Positions 19,170 to 30,008 are shown, counted from the stretch's first letter. The stretch: DNA of 64,000 nucleotides from an uncultured Flavobacteriaceae bacterium (GCA_947500445.1 CANMSB010000004.1:124001-188000), one strand, 5' to 3'. Translations and numbers: made by a program. Notes: generated by a model from the sequence alone, not told the origin.

Positions 19170-19979
19170 ATGGACTATATAAAAATTACCGAGACATCTT
19201 CCAATCATGAACATTTGGAAACAATGGACACGGCTACGCTTCTGGCGGCCATGAACCAAGAAGATCAAAAGGTAGCGCAAGCGGTAAATAACGTTATTCC
19301 CGAAGTAACCCGTTTGGTCGATGCTTTGGCGGAACGTTTCCAAAAAGGAGGGCGTTTGTTTTATATCGGGGCGGGGACTAGCGGTCGCCTAGGAATTTTG
19401 GACGCTTCGGAAATACCCCCCACTTTTGGAATGCCCCACGACCGTGTTGTGGGATTGATCGCCGGAGGCGATGGCGCCATTCGTAAAGCGGTAGAAAACG
19501 CGGAGGACGATCGAGCCCAAGCTTGGTTGGATCTAAAGTCACACGATATCAATAGCAACGATGTGGTTGTCGGTATTGCCGCTTCGGGAACCACGCCTTA
19601 CGTTTTGGGAGGGTTGGCCGATGCCAACGCCAATGGGCTTTTGACCGGTGGTATTACCAATAATCCTGGATCACCGTTGTCCAAGGTAGCTACCATAGCT
19701 ATTGAAGTCAATGTGGGTCCCGAGTTCGTTACCGGTAGTACGCGAATGAAAAGTGGAACATCGCAAAAACTGGTATTGAATATGATTTCGACGGCCCTAA
19801 TGATCCGTATCGGGCGGGTAAAGGGAAACAAAATGGTCAACATGCAACTGAGCAACGACAAGTTGGTAGATCGCGGTACGCGCTACGTTATGGAGGGGCT
19901 CGGTGTTGGTTATGAGACGGCGGAGACGCTCCTCAAAAAACACGGGTCGGTAAAAAAAGCGTTGGACGCAGGGCGTTAG
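19170..19979 (+). CDS. murQ: N-acetylmuramic acid 6-phosphate etherase
   Basis: MurQ cleaves the D-lactyl ether of MurNAc-6-phosphate to give GlcNAc-6-phosphate and lactate. The protein is 269 residues, somewhat shorter than the roughly 300 of E. coli. The SIS-domain core reads FYIGAGTSGRLGILDASEIPPTFG (about 64-87), carrying the acid/base Glu of the DASE motif. VENAEDD and VGIAASGTTPYVLGGL follow, as does EVNVGPEFVTGSTRMKSGTSQKLVLNMIST. It sits behind the DeoR gene with a 98-base gap, so it may share that promoter. It supplies the step after AnmK in the recycling pathway of this locus. Confidence 0.96.
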   Translation: MDYIKITETSSNHEHLETMDTATLLAAMNQEDQKVAQAVNNVIPEVTRLVDALAERFQKGGRLFYIGAGTSGRLGILDASEIPPTFGMPHDRVVGLIAGGDGAIRKAVENAEDDRAQAWLDLKSHDINSNDVVVGIAASGTTPYVLGGLADANANGLLTGGITNNPGSPLSKVATIAIEVNVGPEFVTGSTRMKSGTSQKLVLNMISTALMIRIGRVKGNKMVNMQLSNDKLVDRGTRYVMEGLGVGYETAETLLKKHGSVKKALDAGR

Positions 19980-20075
19980 TCTAGTGATGTTTTGCTTGTA
20001 GAACCTTGTAAAATCGATTCAATTTCCTCCCTTAAATAGCTGAAGAAATGCTGATATTGGTGTTTGGCAATACCC

Positions 20076-21197
20076 TCATTTTTTGGGAATTAGCTTGTAG
20101 ATGCCTTTCCCTTCAACACCGACATAAAGATACCCGTCGGGCCCTTCTTTAACGTTCCGAACGCGACCCAGGCCATCCAGCAGTTTTTCGCGTCTTACCA
20201 CTTGCCTGTTCTCGATAACAAGCCGTTCCAGATATTGAAATGCCAAGGAGCCGACCAATAGACTTCCGCCATATGCGGCGTAGGTATCGGTGGAAACGAA
20301 GGCCATGCCACTAGGGGCAATGCTCGGTACCCAATAATGCAATGGCGGTTCCAAGCCTTTTTTTTCGGTATAGGGGGTAATGGCCGTCCGGTCATAATTG
20401 ATCCCATAGGTTACCAACGGCCATCCATAGTTGGCGCCTGCCTTAAGAATATTGATTTCGTCCCCACCACGTGGCCCGTGCTCATGGCTCCATAGTTTTC
20501 CCGTTCGCGGGTGTTTTACCAAACCTTGTGGATTTCGGTGACCGTAACTGTAAATGGCCGATTTGGCGGTCGTATTGTCAACGAACGGATTGTCGTCGGG
20601 AATGCTACCGTCGTCGTTCAACCGGTATACTTTGCCCCCGTCCCTTTGTAACGATTGTGGATTTTCGTCGCGGGCGCCCCGTTCGCCGATGGTGAAATAG
20701 AGATGGCCCTGATCGTCGAAAGCGATTCGGGAACCAAAATGTTGTCCCTTGGTAGTGTTCGGTGCGGCCTTGTAGAGCAGCTCCTTATCGATTAAGGCAT
20801 TGTTCGCGATCCTGGCCCGCATGAGCGCGGTATGGCCACCTTTGGCTTTTCCTTCGGTACTGGCATAGGTAAAATAGATCCAGCCATTGGTAGTATAATC
20901 GGGATGAACGGCAATGTCCATAAGCCCTCCCTGCCCTCGGTTATATACTTTCGGCAGGTTTGTAATGAATGTTTTTGAACCAGATTTCCAGTGTATCAAT
21001 TTTCCGGATTTTTCGGTAACAAGTATCGTTTTGTCGGGCAAAAACGCCATACCCCACGGATTGTGCAGTTCATCGATTATTAGGGTTGCGGTGAATGGTA
21101 AGTTTTTAGGTGTAATCAATTCATTTTCAGGTAATTGATATGCTTTTGCTTGAATAGTTGCAAGAAGGGTCAAAACAAAGAGTACACTATTTTTCAC
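20076..21197 (-). CDS. PQQ-dependent sugar dehydrogenase family protein, secreted
   Basis: This 373-residue protein has a GTG start and a signal peptide (MKNSVLFVLTLLATIQAKA). The six-bladed propeller of the soluble glucose/aldose dehydrogenase family (YliI/Asd-like) is clear from NPWGMAFLPDKTILVTEKSG, GQGGLMDIAVHPDY, GQHFGSRIAFDDQGHLYFTIGERG and YSYGHRNPQGL. SHEHGPRGGDEINIL, YGWPLVTYG and APSGMAFVS follow. It probably oxidises sugars in the periplasm using PQQ. No PQQ synthesis gene is in this window, so cofactor supply is unknown. It is convergent with murQ and divergent from the SprB-like gene. Confidence 0.88.
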   Translation of the reverse strand: MKNSVLFVLTLLATIQAKAYQLPENELITPKNLPFTATLIIDELHNPWGMAFLPDKTILVTEKSGKLIHWKSGSKTFITNLPKVYNRGQGGLMDIAVHPDYTTNGWIYFTYASTEGKAKGGHTALMRARIANNALIDKELLYKAAPNTTKGQHFGSRIAFDDQGHLYFTIGERGARDENPQSLQRDGGKVYRLNDDGSIPDDNPFVDNTTAKSAIYSYGHRNPQGLVKHPRTGKLWSHEHGPRGGDEINILKAGANYGWPLVTYGINYDRTAITPYTEKKGLEPPLHYWVPSIAPSGMAFVSTDTYAAYGGSLLVGSLAFQYLERLVIENRQVVRREKLLDGLGRVRNVKEGPDGYLYVGVEGKGIYKLIPKK

Positions 21198-21333
21198 AAT
21201 ATTACGTTAGATGAATATTACTAAGGTGGCTGAAACGCCTAAATATAAAGAGATTTTATAAGTTTAAACAATTACGCTAAAGAATACTCCGAGATCCCAA
21301 AGCTCCTGTGTTCTTACCAAAGAAACTTAACCT

Positions 21334-24300
21334 ATGCTCCCAAAAAAAACAAGGCATCTTGTGTATGCCACAGTGTTACTGGCCCTTTCCGTTGTATGTA
21401 CCTCCGCTATTGCGAACAGTGCTGTTTACACCAGTATCATAGAAGCCATCGCTTTAGATAAGTCTTCCGAAAAAAAGAAAAGCACCCTAAGTCCAGGTAC
21501 GTTGGATATTTTGTCCAGCAAGGCTGCCCGGAACGGTGCCGATTTGGCTACCGGTATTACTAGTGCTCCAATGTTTATGAGCATTGTCCAAAATTCCGAT
21601 GAAGAAGTGTTTTGTTCCGTAGACGGCTCGTTTATGGCCAAATTTTTTCTGTGTGGTACAAATGATGATAGAAATGTTACGGTATCGCAGTCCGGAACGG
21701 TAGAGTGGCAGCAACAGTTAGGGAGCTGTAGTTTGGTCGGTACCGACAACTGCCCGGTTATCGATCCGAGTTGTTGGCCTTCCACTGGTGGATCTACTTT
21801 TACGGGCAACAGTTTTCCTTTAGATGCCAGTGATCCAGATGTTGCAGGAGAGTATCGGGTTCGGGTGAACGGTGGAGCATGGTTCTATTTTAGGGTAACT
21901 TCCAATCCCGTTAGTCCAAACCTCGTGAAGACGGATATTATTTGTGGAAACCCTGGAAGGGTAGAAATCAACAATCTTCCTGCGGGTTACGTATATACCA
22001 TAGGAGATCCCGCGGATAACACTGGATATCAGGCAAACCCTGACTTTCCGATCACAACTCCCGGTACCTATCAAGTACATGCAAAATTGGACGGCGCTTC
22101 GGCAAGTTCCTGTATTTTTCCATCGAACACGGTCACCGTTAACGAATTGGACATCCGTGTGGAGGTATCCCGAACCGATATCACCTGTGATGGGGAGTTT
22201 GGTAGCATTTCGGTAGAGATTTTTGATGTCCCGGAATTTTATAGTTTCCGATTAATCAAGGATGGTTCTACCTTTAATACAGCAGGGCCAAAAGCAGGAA
22301 GTACGCAAACATGGAGTAATTTGGGTCCAGGTACCTATATGGTCGATGTTTCGGCTGCCGGTAGCTGTACAGCCTTGGTCGATACCATTGATGAAGGAAG
22401 TGGTCCAGTACCGATTACCATAGGAGATGGTGTTTCCCCTATTGATGCGGCAGCTTATGCTACCGATAGTTTTGGTTGTGGCGCCACTTCTGTTCCCGTA
22501 TTCTTGGAAGCGGGTGGTGGAACCGCACCCTATTCTTATAGTGTGGATGGTGCACCATTTACAGGTTCTTTTACGGATAATGTCACATTTGATGTTTCTA
22601 CTTTTGGTACTTACAACATTATCGTTAGGGATGCTGGTGGTTGTACTAAAGACGCAGCTGTTGACGTGGAAAACCTTCCAGCTCCAGTCGTAAATTATAC
22701 CGTTACGGACGCGGCTTGTGGTAGTACCAACAATGGTAGTATTGTGGCAAATGTAGTGAACAGTAATGGATATACGCTAACCTTTAGTAACGATGGTGGT
22801 ACTACTTTTCAAAATAGTACCACTTTTGCCAACTTGGCGCCAGGACCGTATAATATGGTGGTTCGCTACGAGCAAGACTCCTTTGTATGTACACTTCCCA
22901 ATCCGGACCCTCCGGTAAATGATCCTCCACGGATCGAAACGGTAGGTACTCCTTCGACCATAAGCTCTACGGCAACCGGTAATTCAACCCCTTCCTGCGC
23001 GAATGAAACCGGCGGTGAAATTACTTTTACACCCGCCACTGGGGGGGTAGGGCCATATTCCTACAGTATCGGTTCGGGTTTTGTAGCTGGTCAAACAGTA
23101 TTTAGCAATCTGCCTATCGGTACTTATAATACGCAGGTCAGGGATCAAAACGGATGTGTTGCCGACGCGGGCCAAGTGGTATTCGCCGCTTTGGACAAAC
23201 CCACCGATATCGATTTTGCCGAGATTGCCCTGGATTGTTCTACGAACTCTGCCACTGTACAGTTGACACCAACGTCGACGAATCCTATAGTAAATTATAG
23301 TATCATATCCCCATCCGTTGTAGACAACGGAGGTAGCGATACGTTTGCAGGGCTTACGGTCGGTAGTTATGTATTCCAGATTACGGATGATGAAGGTTGC
23401 TCCTATGAGGAAAGCTACACCGTTGATAATATTTCATCGATTCGCGTTTCGGCACAGACCCTTTCAGAGGTCATTTGTGTAGGTGAATCTAACGGAACGG
23501 GACGTTTTGTCGTTGACGGTTTTGCTGGAACTTACAACTACCAAATTGACGCTAATCCTGTGGTGACCAACCAGACCGATAACCTGATCAGTTTAACGGG
23601 ACTTACCGCAGGCAGTTATACGATTACGGTAACGGATAACGATACGAACTGTGTTGATTCGGCAACTTTGACGATTGCCGAGCCTTCCGCACCACTCTCG
23701 TTAAATCCCATTTATACCGAGATGAGCTGTCAGAACAATAACCGAGGGGCCATCAATGCCAACGCATCAGGTGGTTGGGGCGGTAACCGATATAGTCTTG
23801 TACGGGCCGACGGTTCGATTATCGCAGGACCAAGGAGCAACCCCAATTTTACCGGTCTTACCAGTACTACGGAAACTTATTTCGTTCGTGTGGAAGATAA
23901 TCTGGGTTGTGTGGTAACATCAAGCCCGGGAAAAACATTTACCGCTTTAGAGTTTCCAACGATTACGTTGGGAACCTCTGATTTCTGTTTCGATAGTACC
24001 GACGCGGCTTCATTGAGCGTGGTGGCGTCAGGTGGCGATGGTAATTACGAGTATCGTATCAATGGGGGGCCTTGGGGACCAAGTCCGTCCTTTAGTGGTC
24101 TGGCTCCGGATACATACACCATTCAGGTACGAGATGGTAACGAATGTCCCGCATCGATAACCCGTACTATTGAGCCACAGTTGACCACCAACATTACCAT
24201 TGTAAGGGAATTGGAATGTACGCTTACCGGAACTAGGGATGCACGAATTCGGGTCAATATTTCAGATGGATACACACCCTATTTAAATTATGAAGTAAGT

Positions 24301-27300
24301 TTTAACGGTGCGCCTTATTCGGGCACAACGGCAATAACTGGAAATTCCTTCGTTTTCGATACACCAAACGATGGTACGTATCAATTTCGGGTCTCCGATT
24401 CCGGCACCGATGGTTCTGGAGCCTCATGTACCACGGAAACCAACGAAGTGGTGATCGCACCGATCGAATCGATCGTGGCCTCGGCCGTTCCTACCGATCC
24501 TCGATGTGGTGATCCCAATACCGGGGTTGTGGAATTGGTTCCCGATACGTCGGTGGGTATTCCTCCTTATGAGTACAGTACGGATAATGTAAACTACGGT
24601 AGCCAGCCAATATTTGGAAATCTTGCTCCGGGTAATTATACCTATTATGTCAGGGACAGCCGCGGATGTTTTGTGCCGGTTCCATTTACCATAGGTCCGG
24701 CAGGTCCTCCGTTGGATGCGACCGTTGCCATTACGGATGCAACCTGTAGTGCTGGTGGTACTTTTGGTGAAATTGACGTTACCGGGATCACAGACGGTAC
24801 TGCACCGTTTACCTATACCGTATTGGATGCTGCTGGAAACGTTTTTGCGACCGTAGGCCCAATACCGGCTACAACTGCGAATTTCCCAAATGTTCCCGAA
24901 GGTACCTATACTGTTGTGGTAACCGATGATTTGGGTTGCGAGGACCGTGAAAATGTAATCATCGACAACGATTTAAACTTGGACCTGGTTCCCGTTACCA
25001 CAACTACGCCTCCCGACTGTTCTACGGATCCAGTGTACATTGTGGATATTGTGGAGCTTCCGGCGCTCGATCCCCCTTATCAAATCGGTTTGCTGGGAGG
25101 GCCGTTGACGGCGCCGAACGTAGATGTAGATACCCATGATTTTACAGGTCAGATACAACCAGGAGTCACCTATTTTGTTGAAGTGATCAATGCCTCTGGT
25201 TGCCGCTATGTAGAGGAAATTTCCCCCATTACGGGGCCTTCTTTGGGAGTTACAGCGAATGGCACGGAAACTTCTTGTGACCTGACTGGAAATGGAACAA
25301 TAGCGTACACCGTATCGGGTGCTAGTGGAGCCAATGTTGAAGTTACTCTGGTAAACACGGATACTGGTGCCGTAGTGGCAGGTCCAAATACGGTTCCTGC
25401 AGCAGGTCCTTTCCCGGATTTCACTAATTTGCCACCCGGCAATTACCAAGTATTGGTAGAAGATCCAACAAGTAATTGCGATGGAGGTGCCTTGGCATCG
25501 GTTATACAAGATGTCCCTACGGTGGCAATAGATGTCAATAGCAGCGCCAGTTGTACCGATCCTTTAGGTCGCTTGGTAGTTCGTGGTATCGGAGGTACGC
25601 CCGCATATACTTTTGCAATTGTTACGGCCAACGATCCGGCACCCGGTGCAGGAGCCTACAGTGCCGATACCTCTTATGATCTTGCGCCCGGCACCTATGA
25701 TGTATATATTCAAGATAGTGCTACCGGTCGTACTTGCGGTTCCGTTTTGGAAGATGTGGTTATCGATACGGAAGGTGGTGTAGGAACACCTACCATTGAT
25801 GTAATCAACCAATGTGTTGCCGTATCCTCTTATAGTATTAACGTCACGTCCCCACTTACAACAGGTCCCGCACCGGAAACGACCTTTGAATACGATATTG
25901 GTGGAAACGGATTTCAGACCAGCCCTAACTTTACTGTTGCCAACCCAGGTACCTATGTCATTACCGTAAGGGATGGAAATGGTTGTGAGGGTACTGTAAT
26001 AGCGGAGGTTTTCGACTTTTTCTCTATCGATTTGAGCGCAGGCTCCGAACCTTCTTGTGACAATGCAAGTGGTCGTATTTTAGTAAATACCGATGGAGGA
26101 AGTAGTAATTTCAGATACTTTTTAAGGCAAGGGGCCACATTGATACAGCAGCAAGATGCAGGAGCCGATTATATTTTTACAGGTATCGCCCCGGGCAATT
26201 ATGATATTGAGGTGGAGGATCTAGGGTCCAATACCACTCCTAATTGTACCGATACCGCTACCGTGGAAGTCGCTACTTTGACCACACCGGTAATCGATAC
26301 AACCGTTGAAACTACAGTTTCATGTAACGGTGGTGTTGGTGGTAGTGGGACCGATGGTAGCATTTTGGTCACCATAGATGCCGCTTCAGCGGTCGACGGT
26401 CCGTTTACCTACAACCTTTACAATGCTGGGGGTACATTGATTACCTCTCAAGTAGAAGATTTATTCGAAGACCTTTCACCGGGAACCTATCAAGTTGGGA
26501 TAAGTTCAGAATTCAGCTGTGAATCCGCAAGACGAACGGTAGTGGTTCCTGAACCCACCACTTCATTAAGTATGGATTGGGAGGCATCCCCCTATGCTTG
26601 TGATACGAGTAACAGTACCTTTAATACGACTACAATAACCGTATTTACCGACAGTAATTTGGATGGTTCTGGTACTCCAACGGGTACCGCGCCATATAGC
26701 TACAGTCTATTGATCGCTGGGGATCCCACCTATGACGGTACTTCCTTTCAATCCACCAATACCTTTGAGGTAATCGATAATGGTAGTGTACAGGACGCAA
26801 CGGTTATCGTTCGTGATGCCAATGGTTGTGAGCTGACGGTTCAAAGGAATATCGATCCACCAAGTAACCTGACTTTTGATTTTGCACTTACCAAGCCACT
26901 TACTTGTGATGCCACGGGAAGCGGCACCGATCCAGCAACCCTTGAGGTCATCGTTCTTGAAGGGCCTGGCAATTATACTATACATCTTTTACCCTTCTCC
27001 ACCGGAGTGTCCTTTTCAACCGGAGGTACAGATCGTGCAACATTCCCGTTAAGCACACCTGGTGATTATATCTTTGCCGTAAGTGATGATAGCAACGGAG
27101 GTTGTTTTTATGTAACCCAGCCGTACACCCTTGACGATTTTAATGATATTGAAGCGGTAATAGCCGAGGTAACTCCTGTCACCTGTTATTTGGGAACCGA
27201 TGGTGTCATTAGCTTAGAAGTAAACAACTATGTGGGACGATATCGCGCTGAGGTATTCACTGTAGATGCTGCAGGAGTCGAGACCACTACCGGAAGAGTT

Positions 27301-29985
27301 GAAGATTTTGATACCGCCGCACCGATCAACACCCCGGAACTAATCGACAATGTTCCTGGCGGAAACTTAGTGGTACGAGTTGAAGCCTTGGATTCACCAT
27401 TCTGTGATACCCGCAGTAACATTGTTACGGTTAGGCAGCCGAACGAGGCGCTTACCATAGATGCTCGACAAACGGCGAGTGTAACTTGTTTTATCCCTGG
27501 AAGAGGTGAAATCACCGCGACCAATGAAGGCGGTTGGGGTAATTATGTATACCGTTTGGAGATGTTCAATATAACTTCAGGTGCTTTTGAGGCATACGTG
27601 CCCTATGATAGTTTCGGACCCGATAATCGTTTTATAGAATTGTCCGAAGGGCGTTATCGTGTATTTGTGGAAGATGATCGGGGCTGTCCTATAGATCAGG
27701 AAGTTACTTTGGACTTGCCAACGGCCATTACCGGTGAAATCGAGGTGGTACAACCCTTACTTTGTCCAGGAGATAATAATGGTGTTATTAGGGCTTTTAA
27801 TGTGACCGGTGGCGAAGATGACAATGGTGATGGGGAAGAATACCTATACCAATTGAACCGTATCGATAATGATGGAAACACCATTGGTGATCCAGATGCG
27901 CTTCAGGAGTCCCCAGTGTTCTCGAACCTTTCGGCCGGAAATTATTCTATTACTATTTTCGATGGTTGGGATTGTAACGGACTAACATCTACGATTACCA
28001 TTCAAGATCCGGAACCCTTGCGGATCGATATCAATGAAGTAACCCCACCAGGCTGTGGTGATAGTGCCGCCCTACGCTTGACCGTGGAAAGCCATGTGAT
28101 AGGTTCGGGAATGGATTATAGTTACCGACGTCTTGGCGATACGGGACCCTTTACCGACTTTAGGTCCGCTGGCGATACTTCACCTGATGTGAACTCCGTG
28201 GTGATTACCATTCCGGATGTAACAACGGATCCAAGTCCCTATCGGTACGAGGTTCAAAACAGTAATGGCTGTCCGCCCGTACCTTCTCCGGAACTGGTAA
28301 TGGAAAAAGCACTACCATTGGTACTGATACCCGACTTGGTCGATGCCAACATTAAATGTGAGGGTGAAGCCACGGGAATCATCAGAACACAAGGCTATAA
28401 TGCCATCGGTCAATACCGTTATACTTTGGTGAATAATGATTTGGGCAGTAATGTGGATTCCCCGACCGGACCGTACAACGACCCTACGATACCCACACCT
28501 GCAGATATCGTTCAAGGCACGAACGATACGGGTATCTTTAGAAATCTAGGTCCAGGAACATATTGGGTATATGGGCAGAGTGGCGCCTGTAGCGCGATAA
28601 CCGAGCAGATCGAAATTTCACCGAAAGATCCGTTGATGGTACTACAGGCCGAGGGAGCACCGATCAGTTGTTTCGGCTTGGAAGATGGTACGATCACTAT
28701 AGAGGCCGACGGGGGTACGGGAACCATTCGCTTCTCCATATCCGAGACCTTAAGCGAGTTCTATGAAGGGACAGACCCCGCAAACCCCAACCTTATTGTG
28801 TTCAGGGACCTTCCTCCAGGAGATTATGAGGTCAACATCGTTGACGAATTGGGTTGTACCCAGCGAAGAGATGTTACCGTTCCGGATGTCGAGGAATTGG
28901 TGGTTTCCGATCCCATTGTGACCGATGAAATATGTTTGGGCGCCAATGACGGTACCATAAACATACCTATTGATGGTGGTACACCTTTGATAGATGCTTT
29001 GGGTGTCGAGTATTATGAAATCAAAATAGAAAAAGTATTCCCCGATAATGAGGAAAGCGATACGACACCTTATTTCGACTATTATCCTGGTGAGGTTTTG
29101 ACCGATAATCAGGGAACCGCGTTCATCACCGAACATGAATACCTGATTTCAGTAAGGGATGCCAATGGCTGTCCGGATTTTGGAGCGTTCCGAATAGAGC
29201 CAGGGGTACTCTTGGATCACTTTATCGATCCACAATACAGCTGTTCCGGTAATGTTCCGAACAGTAGCGTAAGTGTGGAAATGATCGATGAGAGCGTACT
29301 ACCGCGTGTTACTTTTTACTTGGAAGATATAAATGCGATAGCCCCGGAAATATTGCTCTTACCGGAAGACCAACAAAATGCGGAACGCCGATTATTGGCC
29401 ACTGGGGAACGTGCTTGGAGCAACTTGCCGCCAGGCAGCTATCAAGTTTATTTGTTCCACGAAAATGGATGTTCCGAGCTGAGTGAAGTCCGTGAGATTG
29501 AAATGTATGAAAACTTAGAGGTCGTTTTAGAAACGACAGGTCCCAACCAGGTTACCGCAACGGCAACCGGAGGGTTCGGCACCTACGAGTATTTCTTTCA
29601 AGGGGTCTCCCAAGGAACCGATAACATATTCCTATCGAACGAAGATGCATCGGTTACTGTACGTGTCGTTGACGAATTGGGCTGTGAAGTAAGCGCTGCC
29701 ATTGAGTTTACCTTCACCGGAATGTTGGAGATTCCCAACTTCTTTACCCCTAATAATGATCTGGAGAATGATGAATGGGAAATTGGTAATCGAGAGTTTT
29801 TCCCGAATATCGAGGTGAAGATCTATGACCGATACGGTCGTGTAGTCGCTGAGTTGGACCAAGTTAAAAATTGGGACGGTACCTATGAAGGTAAAGAATT
29901 GCCATCGGGAGACTACTGGTACGTCGTAAATCAAAATGGCCAGGATAACACACAATTCGTAGGGCATTTTACCCTTTATCGTTAA
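21334..29985 (+). CDS. Giant SprB-like repeat surface protein with T9SS type B sorting domain
   Basis: This 2883-residue exported protein has a signal peptide in the first ~28 residues (HLVYATVLLALSVVCTSAIA). Most of its length is some 30 SprB-type Ig-like repeats of roughly 70-95 residues. Each follows a pattern like C-x-G-x-x-G-x-I, then GG-x-x-P-Y-x-Y, then F-x-x-L-x-PG-x-Y, and DxxGC at the end. Residues 2800-2883 form the gliding-motility-associated type B C-terminal domain: IPNFFTPNNDLENDEWEI, NIEVKIYDRYGRVV, NWDGTYEGKELPSGDYWY. It should be exported by the type IX system and act as an adhesin or motility surface filament. SprB of Flavobacterium johnsoniae, as I recall, is over 6000 residues. 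No PorP/SprF partner lies next to it. A terminator follows directly. Confidence 0.92.
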   Translation: MLPKKTRHLVYATVLLALSVVCTSAIANSAVYTSIIEAIALDKSSEKKKSTLSPGTLDILSSKAARNGADLATGITSAPMFMSIVQNSDEEVFCSVDGSFMAKFFLCGTNDDRNVTVSQSGTVEWQQQLGSCSLVGTDNCPVIDPSCWPSTGGSTFTGNSFPLDASDPDVAGEYRVRVNGGAWFYFRVTSNPVSPNLVKTDIICGNPGRVEINNLPAGYVYTIGDPADNTGYQANPDFPITTPGTYQVHAKLDGASASSCIFPSNTVTVNELDIRVEVSRTDITCDGEFGSISVEIFDVPEFYSFRLIKDGSTFNTAGPKAGSTQTWSNLGPGTYMVDVSAAGSCTALVDTIDEGSGPVPITIGDGVSPIDAAAYATDSFGCGATSVPVFLEAGGGTAPYSYSVDGAPFTGSFTDNVTFDVSTFGTYNIIVRDAGGCTKDAAVDVENLPAPVVNYTVTDAACGSTNNGSIVANVVNSNGYTLTFSNDGGTTFQNSTTFANLAPGPYNMVVRYEQDSFVCTLPNPDPPVNDPPRIETVGTPSTISSTATGNSTPSCANETGGEITFTPATGGVGPYSYSIGSGFVAGQTVFSNLPIGTYNTQVRDQNGCVADAGQVVFAALDKPTDIDFAEIALDCSTNSATVQLTPTSTNPIVNYSIISPSVVDNGGSDTFAGLTVGSYVFQITDDEGCSYEESYTVDNISSIRVSAQTLSEVICVGESNGTGRFVVDGFAGTYNYQIDANPVVTNQTDNLISLTGLTAGSYTITVTDNDTNCVDSATLTIAEPSAPLSLNPIYTEMSCQNNNRGAINANASGGWGGNRYSLVRADGSIIAGPRSNPNFTGLTSTTETYFVRVEDNLGCVVTSSPGKTFTALEFPTITLGTSDFCFDSTDAASLSVVASGGDGNYEYRINGGPWGPSPSFSGLAPDTYTIQVRDGNECPASITRTIEPQLTTNITIVRELECTLTGTRDARIRVNISDGYTPYLNYEVSFNGAPYSGTTAITGNSFVFDTPNDGTYQFRVSDSGTDGSGASCTTETNEVVIAPIESIVASAVPTDPRCGDPNTGVVELVPDTSVGIPPYEYSTDNVNYGSQPIFGNLAPGNYTYYVRDSRGCFVPVPFTIGPAGPPLDATVAITDATCSAGGTFGEIDVTGITDGTAPFTYTVLDAAGNVFATVGPIPATTANFPNVPEGTYTVVVTDDLGCEDRENVIIDNDLNLDLVPVTTTTPPDCSTDPVYIVDIVELPALDPPYQIGLLGGPLTAPNVDVDTHDFTGQIQPGVTYFVEVINASGCRYVEEISPITGPSLGVTANGTETSCDLTGNGTIAYTVSGASGANVEVTLVNTDTGAVVAGPNTVPAAGPFPDFTNLPPGNYQVLVEDPTSNCDGGALASVIQDVPTVAIDVNSSASCTDPLGRLVVRGIGGTPAYTFAIVTANDPAPGAGAYSADTSYDLAPGTYDVYIQDSATGRTCGSVLEDVVIDTEGGVGTPTIDVINQCVAVSSYSINVTSPLTTGPAPETTFEYDIGGNGFQTSPNFTVANPGTYVITVRDGNGCEGTVIAEVFDFFSIDLSAGSEPSCDNASGRILVNTDGGSSNFRYFLRQGATLIQQQDAGADYIFTGIAPGNYDIEVEDLGSNTTPNCTDTATVEVATLTTPVIDTTVETTVSCNGGVGGSGTDGSILVTIDAASAVDGPFTYNLYNAGGTLITSQVEDLFEDLSPGTYQVGISSEFSCESARRTVVVPEPTTSLSMDWEASPYACDTSNSTFNTTTITVFTDSNLDGSGTPTGTAPYSYSLLIAGDPTYDGTSFQSTNTFEVIDNGSVQDATVIVRDANGCELTVQRNIDPPSNLTFDFALTKPLTCDATGSGTDPATLEVIVLEGPGNYTIHLLPFSTGVSFSTGGTDRATFPLSTPGDYIFAVSDDSNGGCFYVTQPYTLDDFNDIEAVIAEVTPVTCYLGTDGVISLEVNNYVGRYRAEVFTVDAAGVETTTGRVEDFDTAAPINTPELIDNVPGGNLVVRVEALDSPFCDTRSNIVTVRQPNEALTIDARQTASVTCFIPGRGEITATNEGGWGNYVYRLEMFNITSGAFEAYVPYDSFGPDNRFIELSEGRYRVFVEDDRGCPIDQEVTLDLPTAITGEIEVVQPLLCPGDNNGVIRAFNVTGGEDDNGDGEEYLYQLNRIDNDGNTIGDPDALQESPVFSNLSAGNYSITIFDGWDCNGLTSTITIQDPEPLRIDINEVTPPGCGDSAALRLTVESHVIGSGMDYSYRRLGDTGPFTDFRSAGDTSPDVNSVVITIPDVTTDPSPYRYEVQNSNGCPPVPSPELVMEKALPLVLIPDLVDANIKCEGEATGIIRTQGYNAIGQYRYTLVNNDLGSNVDSPTGPYNDPTIPTPADIVQGTNDTGIFRNLGPGTYWVYGQSGACSAITEQIEISPKDPLMVLQAEGAPISCFGLEDGTITIEADGGTGTIRFSISETLSEFYEGTDPANPNLIVFRDLPPGDYEVNIVDELGCTQRRDVTVPDVEELVVSDPIVTDEICLGANDGTINIPIDGGTPLIDALGVEYYEIKIEKVFPDNEESDTTPYFDYYPGEVLTDNQGTAFITEHEYLISVRDANGCPDFGAFRIEPGVLLDHFIDPQYSCSGNVPNSSVSVEMIDESVLPRVTFYLEDINAIAPEILLLPEDQQNAERRLLATGERAWSNLPPGSYQVYLFHENGCSELSEVREIEMYENLEVVLETTGPNQVTATATGGFGTYEYFFQGVSQGTDNIFLSNEDASVTVRVVDELGCEVSAAIEFTFTGMLEIPNFFTPNNDLENDEWEIGNREFFPNIEVKIYDRYGRVVAELDQVKNWDGTYEGKELPSGDYWYVVNQNGQDNTQFVGHFTLYR
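29731..29982 (+). other. T9SS type B C-terminal sorting domain (coding segment)
   Basis: The last 84 codons of the SprB-like gene start at IPNFFTPNNDLEND and include the conserved KIYDRYGR, NWDGTY and LPSGDYWYV motifs. This is the type B signal that is read by the type IX secretion machinery, and it is often linked to a PorP/SprF-like partner. Confidence 0.9.
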
Positions 29986-30008
29986 TGTATATCTTATGCT
30001 AGCATATT

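Noticed and set aside
21334-29985. Repeats as a CRISPR array or DNA-level tandem repeat
   Set aside because: The repeats are protein-level, divergent in DNA sequence and within one open frame.
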